From Clostridiales bacterium (GTDB taxonomy: Bacteria; Bacillota; Clostridia; Oscillospirales; Oscillospiraceae): a DNA stretch of 64,000 nucleotides. The position numbers were made by a program, and so were the translations under genes. The stretch is taken from NCBI GenBank assembly GCA_003525905.1, contig DQIA01000018.1, forward strand, positions 1-64,000, given 5' to 3'. Positions 30,576 through 38,364 of this stretch are shown in pieces. Numbering within the stretch: position 1 is the first letter of the stretch; every line of letters starts with the position of its first letter. The notes under the pieces are model-generated. The model searched no databases. It was given only the letters and a program-made list of their open reading frames with translations, and was not told where the DNA came from.

Positions 30576-33371
30576 TTATTCTCCGAGGTCCAGCTCCGCC
30601 ACGACGGCCGCGCAGCGCGGGCACAGGCCGTCCGCATTGGCCTTCGTCGAGTGCATCCAGCAGCGCGGGCACTTCACGCCCTCGGCGTTGCGCACCTCGA
30701 TGCGCAGGCCGGGGAAGGCGGTTCCGCTGCCGGTCACGTTCGCGGCATCGGGGTCGTCGTCCGTCAGGATGACGTCCGAAACGAGCAGCAGGGCCGTCAG
30801 GTCCATGTCCTTCACGGTCTCGAGGGCCTTGGCAGCCGCCTCGTCGCGGGCGCAGAGGGCAACATGGGCCTCGAGCGCCTTGCCGATGCGCTTGTCCGCG
30901 CGGGCCTGCTCCAGCACGCCGTTGACGTCGCTGCGCAGGGCGATGAGCGTATCCCAGCGGGCCATGGTCTCCGCATCGAGGGCGTAGGCCTCATAGGGCT
31001 GCACCATCTCGTTCAGAACGACGTTGCGCACGTCGTCTCCCGCACGGTGCGGCATGGCCTGCCAGATCTCGTCGCAGGTGAACGGCAGGATCGGTGCGAA
31101 CATCCGCGCCATGGCGTCGACGATGAGATACAGCGCCGTCTGCGCGCTGCGGCGCTTCAGGCCGTTGCGGGACTCGCAGTAGAGGCGGTCCTTCAGAATG
31201 TCCAGATAGAAGCTGGACAGCTCCACAACGCAGAAATCATTGATGGCGTGAGTCAGAACGTGGAATTCATAGTTGTCATAGGCCGCAAAGCCCGTGCGGA
31301 TCAGCTCATTGAGCTTCGTGACCGCCCAGCGGTCCAGCTCCAGCATATCCTCCGGCGCAACAAGATGCTCCGCGTCGAAGCCGTCGAGGTTGCCGAGGCA
31401 GTAGCGGGCCGTGTTGCGGAACTTCAGGTAATTCTGGCTGAGCTGCTTGAAGATCTCCTTCGAGCAGCGCACATCGGCGCGGTAGTCCGCAGAGGCGGCC
31501 CACAGACGCACGATATCCGCGCCGAAATCGCGGATGAGGTCGGCCGGGTCGACGCCGTTGCCGAGGGACTTGTGCATGGCCTTGCCCTCGCCGTCGACCG
31601 TCCAGCCGTGGGTCAGGCACTCACGGAACGGTGCGCCCTGCCCGAGCGCGCCGACGGACGTCAGCAGGCTCGACTGGAACCAGCCGCGGTACTGATCGGC
31701 GCCCTCGAGATACATCGTCGCGGGCCACTGGTCCGGATGCTCGCGGCGCAGGGAGGCAATGTGCGTCGAGCCGGAGTCAAACCAGCCGTCGAGCGTGTCG
31801 GTCTCCTTTTCAAACGTTCTGCCGCCGCAGTGCGGGCAGCTCAGACCCTCCGGAACAAGCTCCATGGCCTCGCGCTCGAACCAGACGTTCGAGCCATGCT
31901 CGCCGAACAGGGCGGAGATGTGGGCGATGGTCTCCGGGGTGCAGACGGGCTTGCCGCAGTCCTTGCAGTAGAACACCGGGATCGGCAGGCCCCAGCGGCG
32001 CTGACGGGAGATGCACCAGTCGGCGCGGTCGCGGATCATGGCGACCATGCGGTCCTTGCCCCACGTGGGAAGCCATTTGACATTGTCGCAGGCGGCGACG
32101 GCCTCGTCTTTGAAGGACTCGACGGAGCAGAACCACTGCGGGGTGGCACGGAAGATGATCGGGCTCTTGCAGCGCCAGCAGTGCGGATAGCTGTGAGTGA
32201 ATTCCTCGGAGGCGAACAGCGCGCCGCTCTCCTTCAGGTCGGCCAGAATGACGGCGTTGGACTCGTCATAGCGCAGGCCTGCATACTTGCCGGCAGCCTC
32301 GGTCTGGCGGCCGCGGTCGTCCACGGGGACGATCAGGTCGATGTTATAGCGGCGGCAGGTCTGATAGTCGTCCGCGCCGAAGCCCGGGGCGGTGTGGACG
32401 CAGCCCGTGCCGGAATCCATCGTGACATAGTCCGCGCAGACAAGCAGGGACTCGCGCGGCAGGAACGGATGCTGTGCCGTCATATACTCAAAATACCGGC
32501 CCTCATGGCGCTCGACGATCTCATATTCCTCGATGCCGCCGGCCTTCATCGTCTTTTCAAGCAGCGCCTCGGCGACGAGATAGCGCTCGCCGTTTGCCGC
32601 CTTGACGACAACATAGCTCTCCTGCGGGTTCAGGGCGATGGCGAGGTTGCCGGGCAGCGTCCACGTCGTCGTCGTCCAGATGATGACGTAGGTATTCCCG
32701 GCATCGAGCTTTCCCTTCGTGTCCTTCAGGGCGAACTTGACGTAGATGGACGTGCAGGGATCGTCCTGATACTCGATCTCGGCCTCGGCCAGCGCCGTCT
32801 CGTCCTTGGGGCACCAGTACACGGGCTTCAGGCCCTTGTAGATATAGCCCTTGCGGTACATCTCGCCGAAGACCTTGACCTCCTCGGCCTCAAAGGCCTT
32901 GTCCATGGTCTTATAGGGATGCTGCCAGTCGCCGAGGACGCCGAGGCGGCGGAAGCCGCTCATCTGACGGTCGATGAAGTCCTGTGCAAAGGCCTGACAG
33001 GCATTGCGGAACTCCGGGATCGGCATGGCCTTGTGGTTGAGCTTGTTCTTCTTGATGATGGCGGATTCAATGGGCATGCCGTGGTTGTCCCAGCCGGGAA
33101 CATAGGGCGTGTAATAGCCGCGCATCGCATGGGAGCGGACGATGAAGTCCTTGAGCGTCTTATTGAGCGCGTGGCCCATGTGGATATCGCCGTTGGAGAA
33201 CGGAGGGCCGTCGTGCAGAATGAACGCAGGCTTGCCCTCGTTCTTTTCGAGCATCAGGCGGTAGACGTCGATCTTGTTCCAGTGCTCCAGCATGCCCGGC
33301 TCGCGCTGCGGCAGGCCCGCGCGCATCGGGAAGTCCGTCTTCGGGGTGATGATGGTGTTCTTATAGTCCAT
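30576..33371 (-). CDS. ileS: Isoleucyl-tRNA synthetase
   Basis: Charges tRNA-Ile with isoleucine. The 931-residue protein has the normal bacterial length. HMGH at 64-67 is the HIGH motif, KAMHKSLGN near 598 is the KMSKS motif, WTTTTWTLPGN near 225 opens the CP1 editing domain, and CPRCW...CPRC at the C-terminus is the zinc finger. The start at 33371 is preferred because AATGGAGG lies at the right distance; ATG 33383 would overlap that site. A T-box leader upstream senses uncharged tRNA-Ile. A hairpin repeat (33424-33507) sits between T-box terminator and gene. Confidence 0.97.
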   Translation of the reverse strand: MDYKNTIITPKTDFPMRAGLPQREPGMLEHWNKIDVYRLMLEKNEGKPAFILHDGPPFSNGDIHMGHALNKTLKDFIVRSHAMRGYYTPYVPGWDNHGMPIESAIIKKNKLNHKAMPIPEFRNACQAFAQDFIDRQMSGFRRLGVLGDWQHPYKTMDKAFEAEEVKVFGEMYRKGYIYKGLKPVYWCPKDETALAEAEIEYQDDPCTSIYVKFALKDTKGKLDAGNTYVIIWTTTTWTLPGNLAIALNPQESYVVVKAANGERYLVAEALLEKTMKAGGIEEYEIVERHEGRYFEYMTAQHPFLPRESLLVCADYVTMDSGTGCVHTAPGFGADDYQTCRRYNIDLIVPVDDRGRQTEAAGKYAGLRYDESNAVILADLKESGALFASEEFTHSYPHCWRCKSPIIFRATPQWFCSVESFKDEAVAACDNVKWLPTWGKDRMVAMIRDRADWCISRQRRWGLPIPVFYCKDCGKPVCTPETIAHISALFGEHGSNVWFEREAMELVPEGLSCPHCGGRTFEKETDTLDGWFDSGSTHIASLRREHPDQWPATMYLEGADQYRGWFQSSLLTSVGALGQGAPFRECLTHGWTVDGEGKAMHKSLGNGVDPADLIRDFGADIVRLWAASADYRADVRCSKEIFKQLSQNYLKFRNTARYCLGNLDGFDAEHLVAPEDMLELDRWAVTKLNELIRTGFAAYDNYEFHVLTHAINDFCVVELSSFYLDILKDRLYCESRNGLKRRSAQTALYLIVDAMARMFAPILPFTCDEIWQAMPHRAGDDVRNVVLNEMVQPYEAYALDAETMARWDTLIALRSDVNGVLEQARADKRIGKALEAHVALCARDEAAAKALETVKDMDLTALLLVSDVILTDDDPDAANVTGSGTAFPGLRIEVRNAEGVKCPRCWMHSTKANADGLCPRCAAVVAELDLGE

Positions 33372-33423
33372 AAATGCCTCCATTTATTTCTTTTAACCGT
33401 TCGTAACAGGTTATTATCTGTTT

Positions 33424-33507
33424 CCGGACGGCACCGCACAATTCAGCAAGAACCATCGGCGAAAAATATCCGGCGAAGGTCGAAGAAGCGATCGTGTGGT
33501 GTCGTCC
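33424..33507. repeat. Hairpin repeat (copy R3) between T-box and ileS
   Basis: Closely related to the element at 30491: GGACGGCACCGCACAATTCAG at the left, core TCGGCGAAAAATATCCGGC, and a right end GTGTGGTGTCGTCC that pairs with the left with G-U wobble. It separates the T-box terminator from the ileS ribosome binding site. Confidence 0.75.
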
Positions 33508-33760
33508 AAAAAAACGAGTCTCTGCCTCATCAAGAGACAGAGACTCGCTCTGCGGTACCACTCCTGTTCCCCCGGAACGGGGGCGCTTGGGGCGCGATAA
33601 CGGGCGCAGGCCGTCTCCCCTTACGCAGGCACATGGCCCTTCCGGGGAAAAGCTCCGGGGTGATGCCCTGCAGCGCGCGTCTGCCTTGCATCCTCCGGCA
33701 GCTTTCTGAACGCGCGGGGTCCGCAGGTCCGTCCCCTTCGTCGCTTGATCGGTATTCGGT
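33508..33760 (-). promoter_or_regulatory. T-box leader of ileS
   Basis: On the minus strand GGAGTGGTACCGC (33552-33564) is the T-box sequence that pairs with the free CCA end of uncharged tRNA. It is followed by a strong terminator: CGAGTCTCTG paired with CAGAGACTCG and seven T (33508-33547). Upstream lies about 190 bases of structured leader, where stem I and the specifier are expected; I could not fix the specifier codon by eye. Ile is assigned from the downstream gene. Confidence 0.87.
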
Positions 33761-33784
33761 TCCGGTACGAATGTACAGAGATTC

Positions 33785-34591
33785 TTACCGCTTTTTTGGG
33801 TCGTAATTCCGCCCGAACTGCAGATCTTCAAATTTTTTGCTCACGGGAAAGCCGTGCAGCGTATCGAGCTTACGCGTATCGCCGGAGTGATCCTCCTGCG
33901 CGATGTCGCCGAGCGTCGAGCCGCTGAGGCTCTGCTCGATCTGCTGGCCGATCTCCTCGATGAGGGCGTCGGCCTTCTCCTCGGCGGAGGGATGAGACTG
34001 CTCTGCCTCGTAGTCATAGGCGCGGTTGTGAGACGGCTCCTTCGGCTGCTCCTTCGGGGTCAGCACGGGGGTCTGCGGCTCCACCGGCGGGGTGAAGCGG
34101 TGGACGCGCTCCGGCTCCTCCGGCTGGGAGGGCGTGAGCGGCGTCTCCCTGCGCAGCTCGTCGATAAGCTCGAGCTGGCGCTTCAGGCGCTTTTCCATGC
34201 CGTCCAGGAACTGCGACGTGGCGGCCTTGGCCGCATCGAGGCGTTCCTGCTCCTCGCCGACGAGAGCGTCGACATTGTTCGTCTTGGCGCTGGCGGCATC
34301 CTCTGCCTCATGCAGCATCTGCGCGCACTTTTTCTCGGCGTCCGCGACCATCTGGTCGCACGTCTTCTGCGCGGCAAGCAGGGCGTTCTGCATGGAAGCC
34401 TCCTGCTTGCGGTATTCCTCCAGCTTTTCCACAAGAATGCGCATCTTGCTCTTCAGCACGGAATTTTCTTTATAGAGGGTAACATAGTCCTCGGTCAGCG
34501 GCTCGAGAATGTCATCGACGGAGTCCATATCGTATCCGCCGAACAGCGCCTTCTCAAAGCTGATGTCCTGGATCTGCTGCGGGGTCAGCAT
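33785..34591 (-). CDS. divIVA: DivIVA domain protein
   Basis: Coiled-coil protein of 268 residues that binds negatively curved membrane at septa and poles and recruits other proteins. The N-terminal MLTPQQIQDISFEKALFGGY followed by DSVDDILEPL is the membrane-binding DivIVA signature. A long coiled coil (about 35-150) and a Pro/Glu-rich tail (about 150-225) follow. It is the last gene of the hfq-to-sepF run, 44 bp after sepF, the usual gene order in Firmicutes. Exact role (GpsB-like, DivIVA or SepIVA-like) is not certain. Confidence 0.88.
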   Translation of the reverse strand: MLTPQQIQDISFEKALFGGYDMDSVDDILEPLTEDYVTLYKENSVLKSKMRILVEKLEEYRKQEASMQNALLAAQKTCDQMVADAEKKCAQMLHEAEDAASAKTNNVDALVGEEQERLDAAKAATSQFLDGMEKRLKRQLELIDELRRETPLTPSQPEEPERVHRFTPPVEPQTPVLTPKEQPKEPSHNRAYDYEAEQSHPSAEEKADALIEEIGQQIEQSLSGSTLGDIAQEDHSGDTRKLDTLHGFPVSKKFEDLQFGRNYDPKKR

Positions 34592-34635
34592 CGTCTTCAG
34601 CTCCTGTCTCTGTCTTGCGTGGGATGGAACGCACC

Positions 34636-35121
34636 TTAGAAGTACATCCCGTTGTTTTCGAGTTCCTCAACGAGATCGCCAACGACATCCACGTTGTACG
34701 GCGTGATGAGATAGGTGGAAATGGCGATCTTCTTGATCTTGCCGTCGAGCGCATAGGCGCAGCCGGAGAGGAAGTCCACCAGACGGCGGGCGACGTCCTT
34801 GTTCGTGGACTCGAGGTTCAGCACGACGGCCTGCTTGTCGCGCAGGTGATCGGCGATGTCGGAGACCAGATCAAAGCGGTCCGGCTTGACCAGCACGACC
34901 TGCAGCTGGGTGGTGGCGTTGATATTCACGACCTTGTTGCCGCCGCGGGTCGTCTGCGTATCCTGCGCGGCCGGGGTGCTGCGGCTATAGCTGCGGCGGG
35001 AAGACTGAGGCGCGGGAGCGGGATCGTTGTCCAGCGGCTCGTCGTCATAATCATCATAATCATCCTCTTCCGGTTCGGAATACGGGTGAGTCAGCTTCTT
35101 CAGTTCGTCCATAAATCCCAT
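34636..35121 (-). CDS. sepF: Cell division protein SepF
   Basis: FtsZ membrane anchor and Z-ring organiser, 161 residues. The N-terminal GFMDELKKL segment is the amphipathic membrane-binding helix, followed by an acidic linker rich in Asp and Tyr (about 17-50) and the SepF core from about 68 on (VVNINATTQLQVVLVKPDRFD, LRDKQAVVLNLE, RRLVDFLSGCAYALDGKI). The start at 35121 has GGAGGAC upstream; an in-frame ATG 15 bases earlier does not. Located between yggS and divIVA as in many Firmicutes. Confidence 0.95.
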   Translation of the reverse strand: MGFMDELKKLTHPYSEPEEDDYDDYDDEPLDNDPAPAPQSSRRSYSRSTPAAQDTQTTRGGNKVVNINATTQLQVVLVKPDRFDLVSDIADHLRDKQAVVLNLESTNKDVARRLVDFLSGCAYALDGKIKKIAISTYLITPYNVDVVGDLVEELENNGMYF

Positions 35122-35155
35122 GGGTTCGTCCTCCAATATTGTTTCGATATGATCG

Positions 35156-35869
35156 TTAATCGCTCTTTACCGGCGCATAGTTCCGCGGGCCAAAAATGGC
35201 CGTGCCGATGCGCACCATGGTGCTGCCGCAGGCAATGGCGTCCTCGAAATCGTCCGTCATTCCCATCGACAAAAAATCCATAAAAATATTATCGTATTTT
35301 TGGGCTGTTATGTCAACAGCAATTCTGCGAATTTTTTGAAAATATCTGCAATTATCGCCCTTTTTCCTGCCGATCGGCGGCACCGTCATCAATCCGCGCA
35401 CGCGAACGGCGGGATAATCTGCCATTTCTTCCACGATCCGGGGGAATTCCTTCAGCAGGAAGCCGGACTTCTGCTTCTCGCCTCCGGCGTTGATCTCGAG
35501 CAGGATATCCTGCACGATGCCGCGCTTGGCGGCCTCGGCATTGATATCCGCAAGCAGCTCACGGCGGTCCACGGACTCGATCACATCGACCTGCCCGACG
35601 ACCTGCCGGACCTTGTTGCGCTGCAGCGCGCCGATGAAGTGCACCGGAGCGCCGTCATAGGCATGCTCGTCCAGCTTTTTGACCAGCTCCTGCACGCGGT
35701 TCTCGCCGCAGCAGTCCACCCCGGCCGCAATGGCCTCGCGCACGGCGGCACTGTCGTTCATTTTTGTTGCGGCGCACAGGCGGATGTCCGCCGGGTCGCG
35801 CCCGGCAGCCCGGGCGGCAGCCGCGATCCGGCTGCGGATCTGCGCCACGTTTTCCGTGATCATGCTCAT
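35156..35869 (-). CDS. yggS: Pyridoxal phosphate homeostasis protein (YggS family)
   Basis: PLP-binding protein of 237 residues of the YggS/PROSC family, which keeps free pyridoxal phosphate low; it has an alanine-racemase-like N-terminal barrel without a second domain. RLCAATKMNDSAAVREAIAAG contains the PLP lysine (about 32), and GENRVQELVKK, HFIGALQRNK, SVDRRELL and LSMGMTDDFEDAIACGSTMVRIG are all standard. The start overlaps the stop of the HlyD-like gene (ATGA). Presence next to sepF is typical. Confidence 0.95.
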   Translation of the reverse strand: MSMITENVAQIRSRIAAAARAAGRDPADIRLCAATKMNDSAAVREAIAAGVDCCGENRVQELVKKLDEHAYDGAPVHFIGALQRNKVRQVVGQVDVIESVDRRELLADINAEAAKRGIVQDILLEINAGGEKQKSGFLLKEFPRIVEEMADYPAVRVRGLMTVPPIGRKKGDNCRYFQKIRRIAVDITAQKYDNIFMDFLSMGMTDDFEDAIACGSTMVRIGTAIFGPRNYAPVKSD

Positions 35870-37086
35870 GCTTCCATCACCTTTCCGTCCTCGATGTCAT
35901 CCGAGGTCAGGATAATATCGTCGCCCGGCCAGAGGTTTCCCGTGCTGGACTGATCCAGCTCGACAACGTAGCCGTCTCCGTACGCATAAAGGATCTCCAC
36001 CGGCTTCCAGCGGGCGCGCGCGCCCTCGAGCACATAGACGCCCGCCTGCCCATCGACCATATAGAGCGCCTGCTTCGGCACGCGCAGGCCGGTATAAGAG
36101 GAGAAAATGATATCTGCGCTCTGGCGGCGCAGGGCCGTGACCTCCTGCGGCTCGCGCTCGCAGGACAGCACGATGGTACAAACGCCGTCCTCCGCCTCGC
36201 TGATGGCCTCGACCTGCATTCTGATCTGGGAGAGCTTTTCCAGTCCGAAGCTGACGGTCAGCGTCTCGCCCGCGGCAGTCTGCTCCGCGCGCGCCTCCGG
36301 GATCTCGGCTGCAAAATACCACTTCTGGCCCGTGATGAGCCTGCCGACGGCATTGCCCGGAACGGCAGAGGCATGCTGCGCAGCGGCGCGCAGCTCGCTC
36401 GGCTTCATCTGCAGCACGCTCTCCGGCGTGAGCACGCGCTCAAGGCCGTCCGTCTGCTCGGAAAAATAGCCAGCGCTCTCGACCGTCACGGCCTCGGCGC
36501 TCTGCTCCGTCTCGGCGGAGAGCGCGGAGATCTGCGACTCGAGCTCGGCGATGCGGCCCTCCATGCGCGCGGCGTCGTCCGCCGTCACGCTGCGGCGCAG
36601 CACGAGCGGCTGCAGCTCGGACATCACATCGTCGGCCTCCGTCAGATCACGGCGGGCCGTCAGTGCAGCCAGCTCGCCGAGGGCCTTTTCGATGGCGTCG
36701 TCCGTCTGGGTCGTGTCCTCCCCTGCCGTGCCGGAGGCCGCATAGCGCAGCTGCGAAAGCTGTTCCTGCAGGGCCGTGAGCCTGTCGCGCTTTTCGCGCG
36801 CCGCAGAGGTCTGATAGCCGTCTGCCACGCGCTGCCCGCTGCCGACGCGCTCGCCCTCGGTCAGGGCGCAGACCACAACGGGCTGTGAGGCCGTGATGAT
36901 CTCCTCCTCACGCACTACAAAGCCGGAAACGGTCTGCCCGTCGCCGGCTTCGCAGCGCACGGCAGTCTCGAGGGTGTAGCTGCTCCCGCCGCTGCCGAAA
37001 AGGACCGACAGCACGAGATAGGCCACCACGATGCCTGCCAATACGATGGATACGATTTTCAGGTAAAGGTCTCCCTGCTTTTTCAT
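35866..37086 (-). CDS. HlyD-like membrane-anchored protein
   Basis: Protein of 406 residues with one N-terminal membrane span (about 8-30) and an outside part. The first biotinyl-lipoyl-like half (VRCEAGDGQTVSGFVVREEEII, later ADGYQTSAAREK), a coiled-coil segment (about 95-215) and a second beta-rich half ending in VVELDQSSTGNLWPGDDII resemble HlyD-type adaptor proteins. No ABC transporter or outer-membrane partner is nearby, so a classical efflux role is not supported. Similar genes stand beside sepF/yggS in Oscillospiraceae. Start 37086 has AGGAGTACCC upstream. Function unknown; possibly envelope or division related. Confidence 0.7.
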   Translation of the reverse strand: MKKQGDLYLKIVSIVLAGIVVAYLVLSVLFGSGGSSYTLETAVRCEAGDGQTVSGFVVREEEIITASQPVVVCALTEGERVGSGQRVADGYQTSAAREKRDRLTALQEQLSQLRYAASGTAGEDTTQTDDAIEKALGELAALTARRDLTEADDVMSELQPLVLRRSVTADDAARMEGRIAELESQISALSAETEQSAEAVTVESAGYFSEQTDGLERVLTPESVLQMKPSELRAAAQHASAVPGNAVGRLITGQKWYFAAEIPEARAEQTAAGETLTVSFGLEKLSQIRMQVEAISEAEDGVCTIVLSCEREPQEVTALRRQSADIIFSSYTGLRVPKQALYMVDGQAGVYVLEGARARWKPVEILYAYGDGYVVELDQSSTGNLWPGDDIILTSDDIEDGKVMEA

Positions 37087-37142
37087 CTGGGTACTCCTGT
37101 CCGGCCGGGGCACTCGGCCCGCGGCCCGCGGGAGCAGGGTCT

Positions 37143-37358
37143 TCAGGTACGAACGGGCTGTGCCGGGACAAGCGTGGAGATGGCGTGCTTGTAGATCATC
37201 TGCTGCTTGCCGTCCGAGCTGAGCACAACGACGAAGTTGTCAAAGCCCGTCACGATGCCCTTGAGCTGGAAGCCGTTCATGAGGAACATGGTCACGGCCG
37301 TGTGCTCGCGGCGCACCTCGTTTAAGATCAGATCCTGCAAATTTTCCGTGTTTGCCAT
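37143..37358 (-). CDS. hfq: RNA chaperone Hfq
   Basis: Sm-like hexameric RNA chaperone of 71 residues. [28 protein letters not shown] is the Sm1 region and [13 protein letters not shown] the Sm2 motif (the YKHAIST block is diagnostic). AAAAGGAGTACC precedes ATG. The short length without a C-terminal tail is normal for Firmicutes. It lies directly after miaA, the same order as in many bacteria. Confidence 0.97.
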   Translation of the reverse strand: MANTENLQDLILNEVRREHTAVTMFLMNGFQLKGIVTGFDNFVVVLSSDGKQQMIYKHAISTLVPAQPVRT

Positions 37359-37417
37359 ATGTGGTACTCCTTTTCTTTGTTTTCCGGCTCAGCCGGTGTT
37401 GGAATACCACGATTGTA

Positions 37418-38362
37418 TCAGATTCCGCTGTCGAAATCGGCCGCTTTTTGCAGGGCCGCGCGGAAAATCTCGTCTGCGCCCGCAGAGGCGTCGAGCCACT
37501 GCACGGCGGGATTGGCGCGGAACCACGTCATCTGGCGCTTGGCATAGCGCCGCGTGGCCTGCTGGATGGTCCCGAGCGCCGCCTCCGGCGGCAGGCCCTC
37601 CTCCAGCGCCTGCACGACCTGCTTATAGCCGATGGCCTGCAGGCTCGTCGCCCGGTCCGGCACGCCGCTGTCAAACAACGCGCGGACCTCCTGCGCAAGT
37701 CCCTGCGCATACATCAGCTCCACGCGCAGATCGATGCGGGCATAGAGCTGCGCGCGCTCCGGGAAGTGCAGGCCGAGCCACAGCGGCCGGTAGCGAGGCG
37801 GGATCGCCCGGCTCTCCCGGTCGAAGTCCGTCATGGTCCTGCCGGTCTCCTGCCAGATCTCCAGCGCGCGGACGATGCGCTTCACGTCCGAGACGGACAG
37901 CCGCGCCGCCCGCTCGGGGTCCACGGCGCGCAGCTCGTCCAGAAGCGGCTGTGCGCCCTCCTCGGCCGCGCGGCGCTCCAGGACCTCGCGCCTGCCGGTC
38001 TGCGGCAGCGGCGCAAACTGCCGCCCCGCGATGAGAGAATCGATATAAAGCCCCGTGCCGCCGACCAGAATGACGGGCTTCCCGCGTGACAGGATGTCCT
38101 GCACGCAGGCATCCGCCTCCTGCACATAGCGGCTGACGGAGTAATTCTCCGCCGGGTCCGCCACGTCGAGCATGTGGTGCGGCACGCCGCAGCGCTCCTC
38201 GGGCGTGGGCTTTGCCGTGCCGATATCCATGCGGCGGTAGACCTGCATGGAGTCGAACGAAACGATCTCGCCGCCGAGCGCCTGCGCCAGCCGGACGGAC
38301 AGGGCCGTCTTACCGGAGGCCGTCGGGCCGACGATGCAGATCATATGGTCTCGCTGCTCCAT
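37418..38362 (-). CDS. miaA: tRNA dimethylallyltransferase
   Basis: Adds a dimethylallyl group to A37 of tRNAs that read UNN codons. 314 residues, usual length. CIVGPTASGKTALSVRLA near the N-terminus is the P-loop; FDSMQVYRRMDIGTAKPT is the substrate motif, and HHMLDVADP and GGTGLYIDSLI follow. The ATG at 38362 directly follows the mutL stop codon by 2 bp, with AGAGGG inside mutL as ribosome binding site. The next enzyme acting on the same nucleotide, MiaB, is encoded at the head of the same operon. Confidence 0.97.
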   Translation of the reverse strand: MEQRDHMICIVGPTASGKTALSVRLAQALGGEIVSFDSMQVYRRMDIGTAKPTPEERCGVPHHMLDVADPAENYSVSRYVQEADACVQDILSRGKPVILVGGTGLYIDSLIAGRQFAPLPQTGRREVLERRAAEEGAQPLLDELRAVDPERAARLSVSDVKRIVRALEIWQETGRTMTDFDRESRAIPPRYRPLWLGLHFPERAQLYARIDLRVELMYAQGLAQEVRALFDSGVPDRATSLQAIGYKQVVQALEEGLPPEAALGTIQQATRRYAKRQMTWFRANPAVQWLDASAGADEIFRAALQKAADFDSGI

Positions 38363-38364
38363 GG

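Noticed and set aside
30456-33806. Very long plus-strand frame opposite ileS
   Set aside because: Shadow of ileS. The minus strand has every synthetase motif and a T-box leader.
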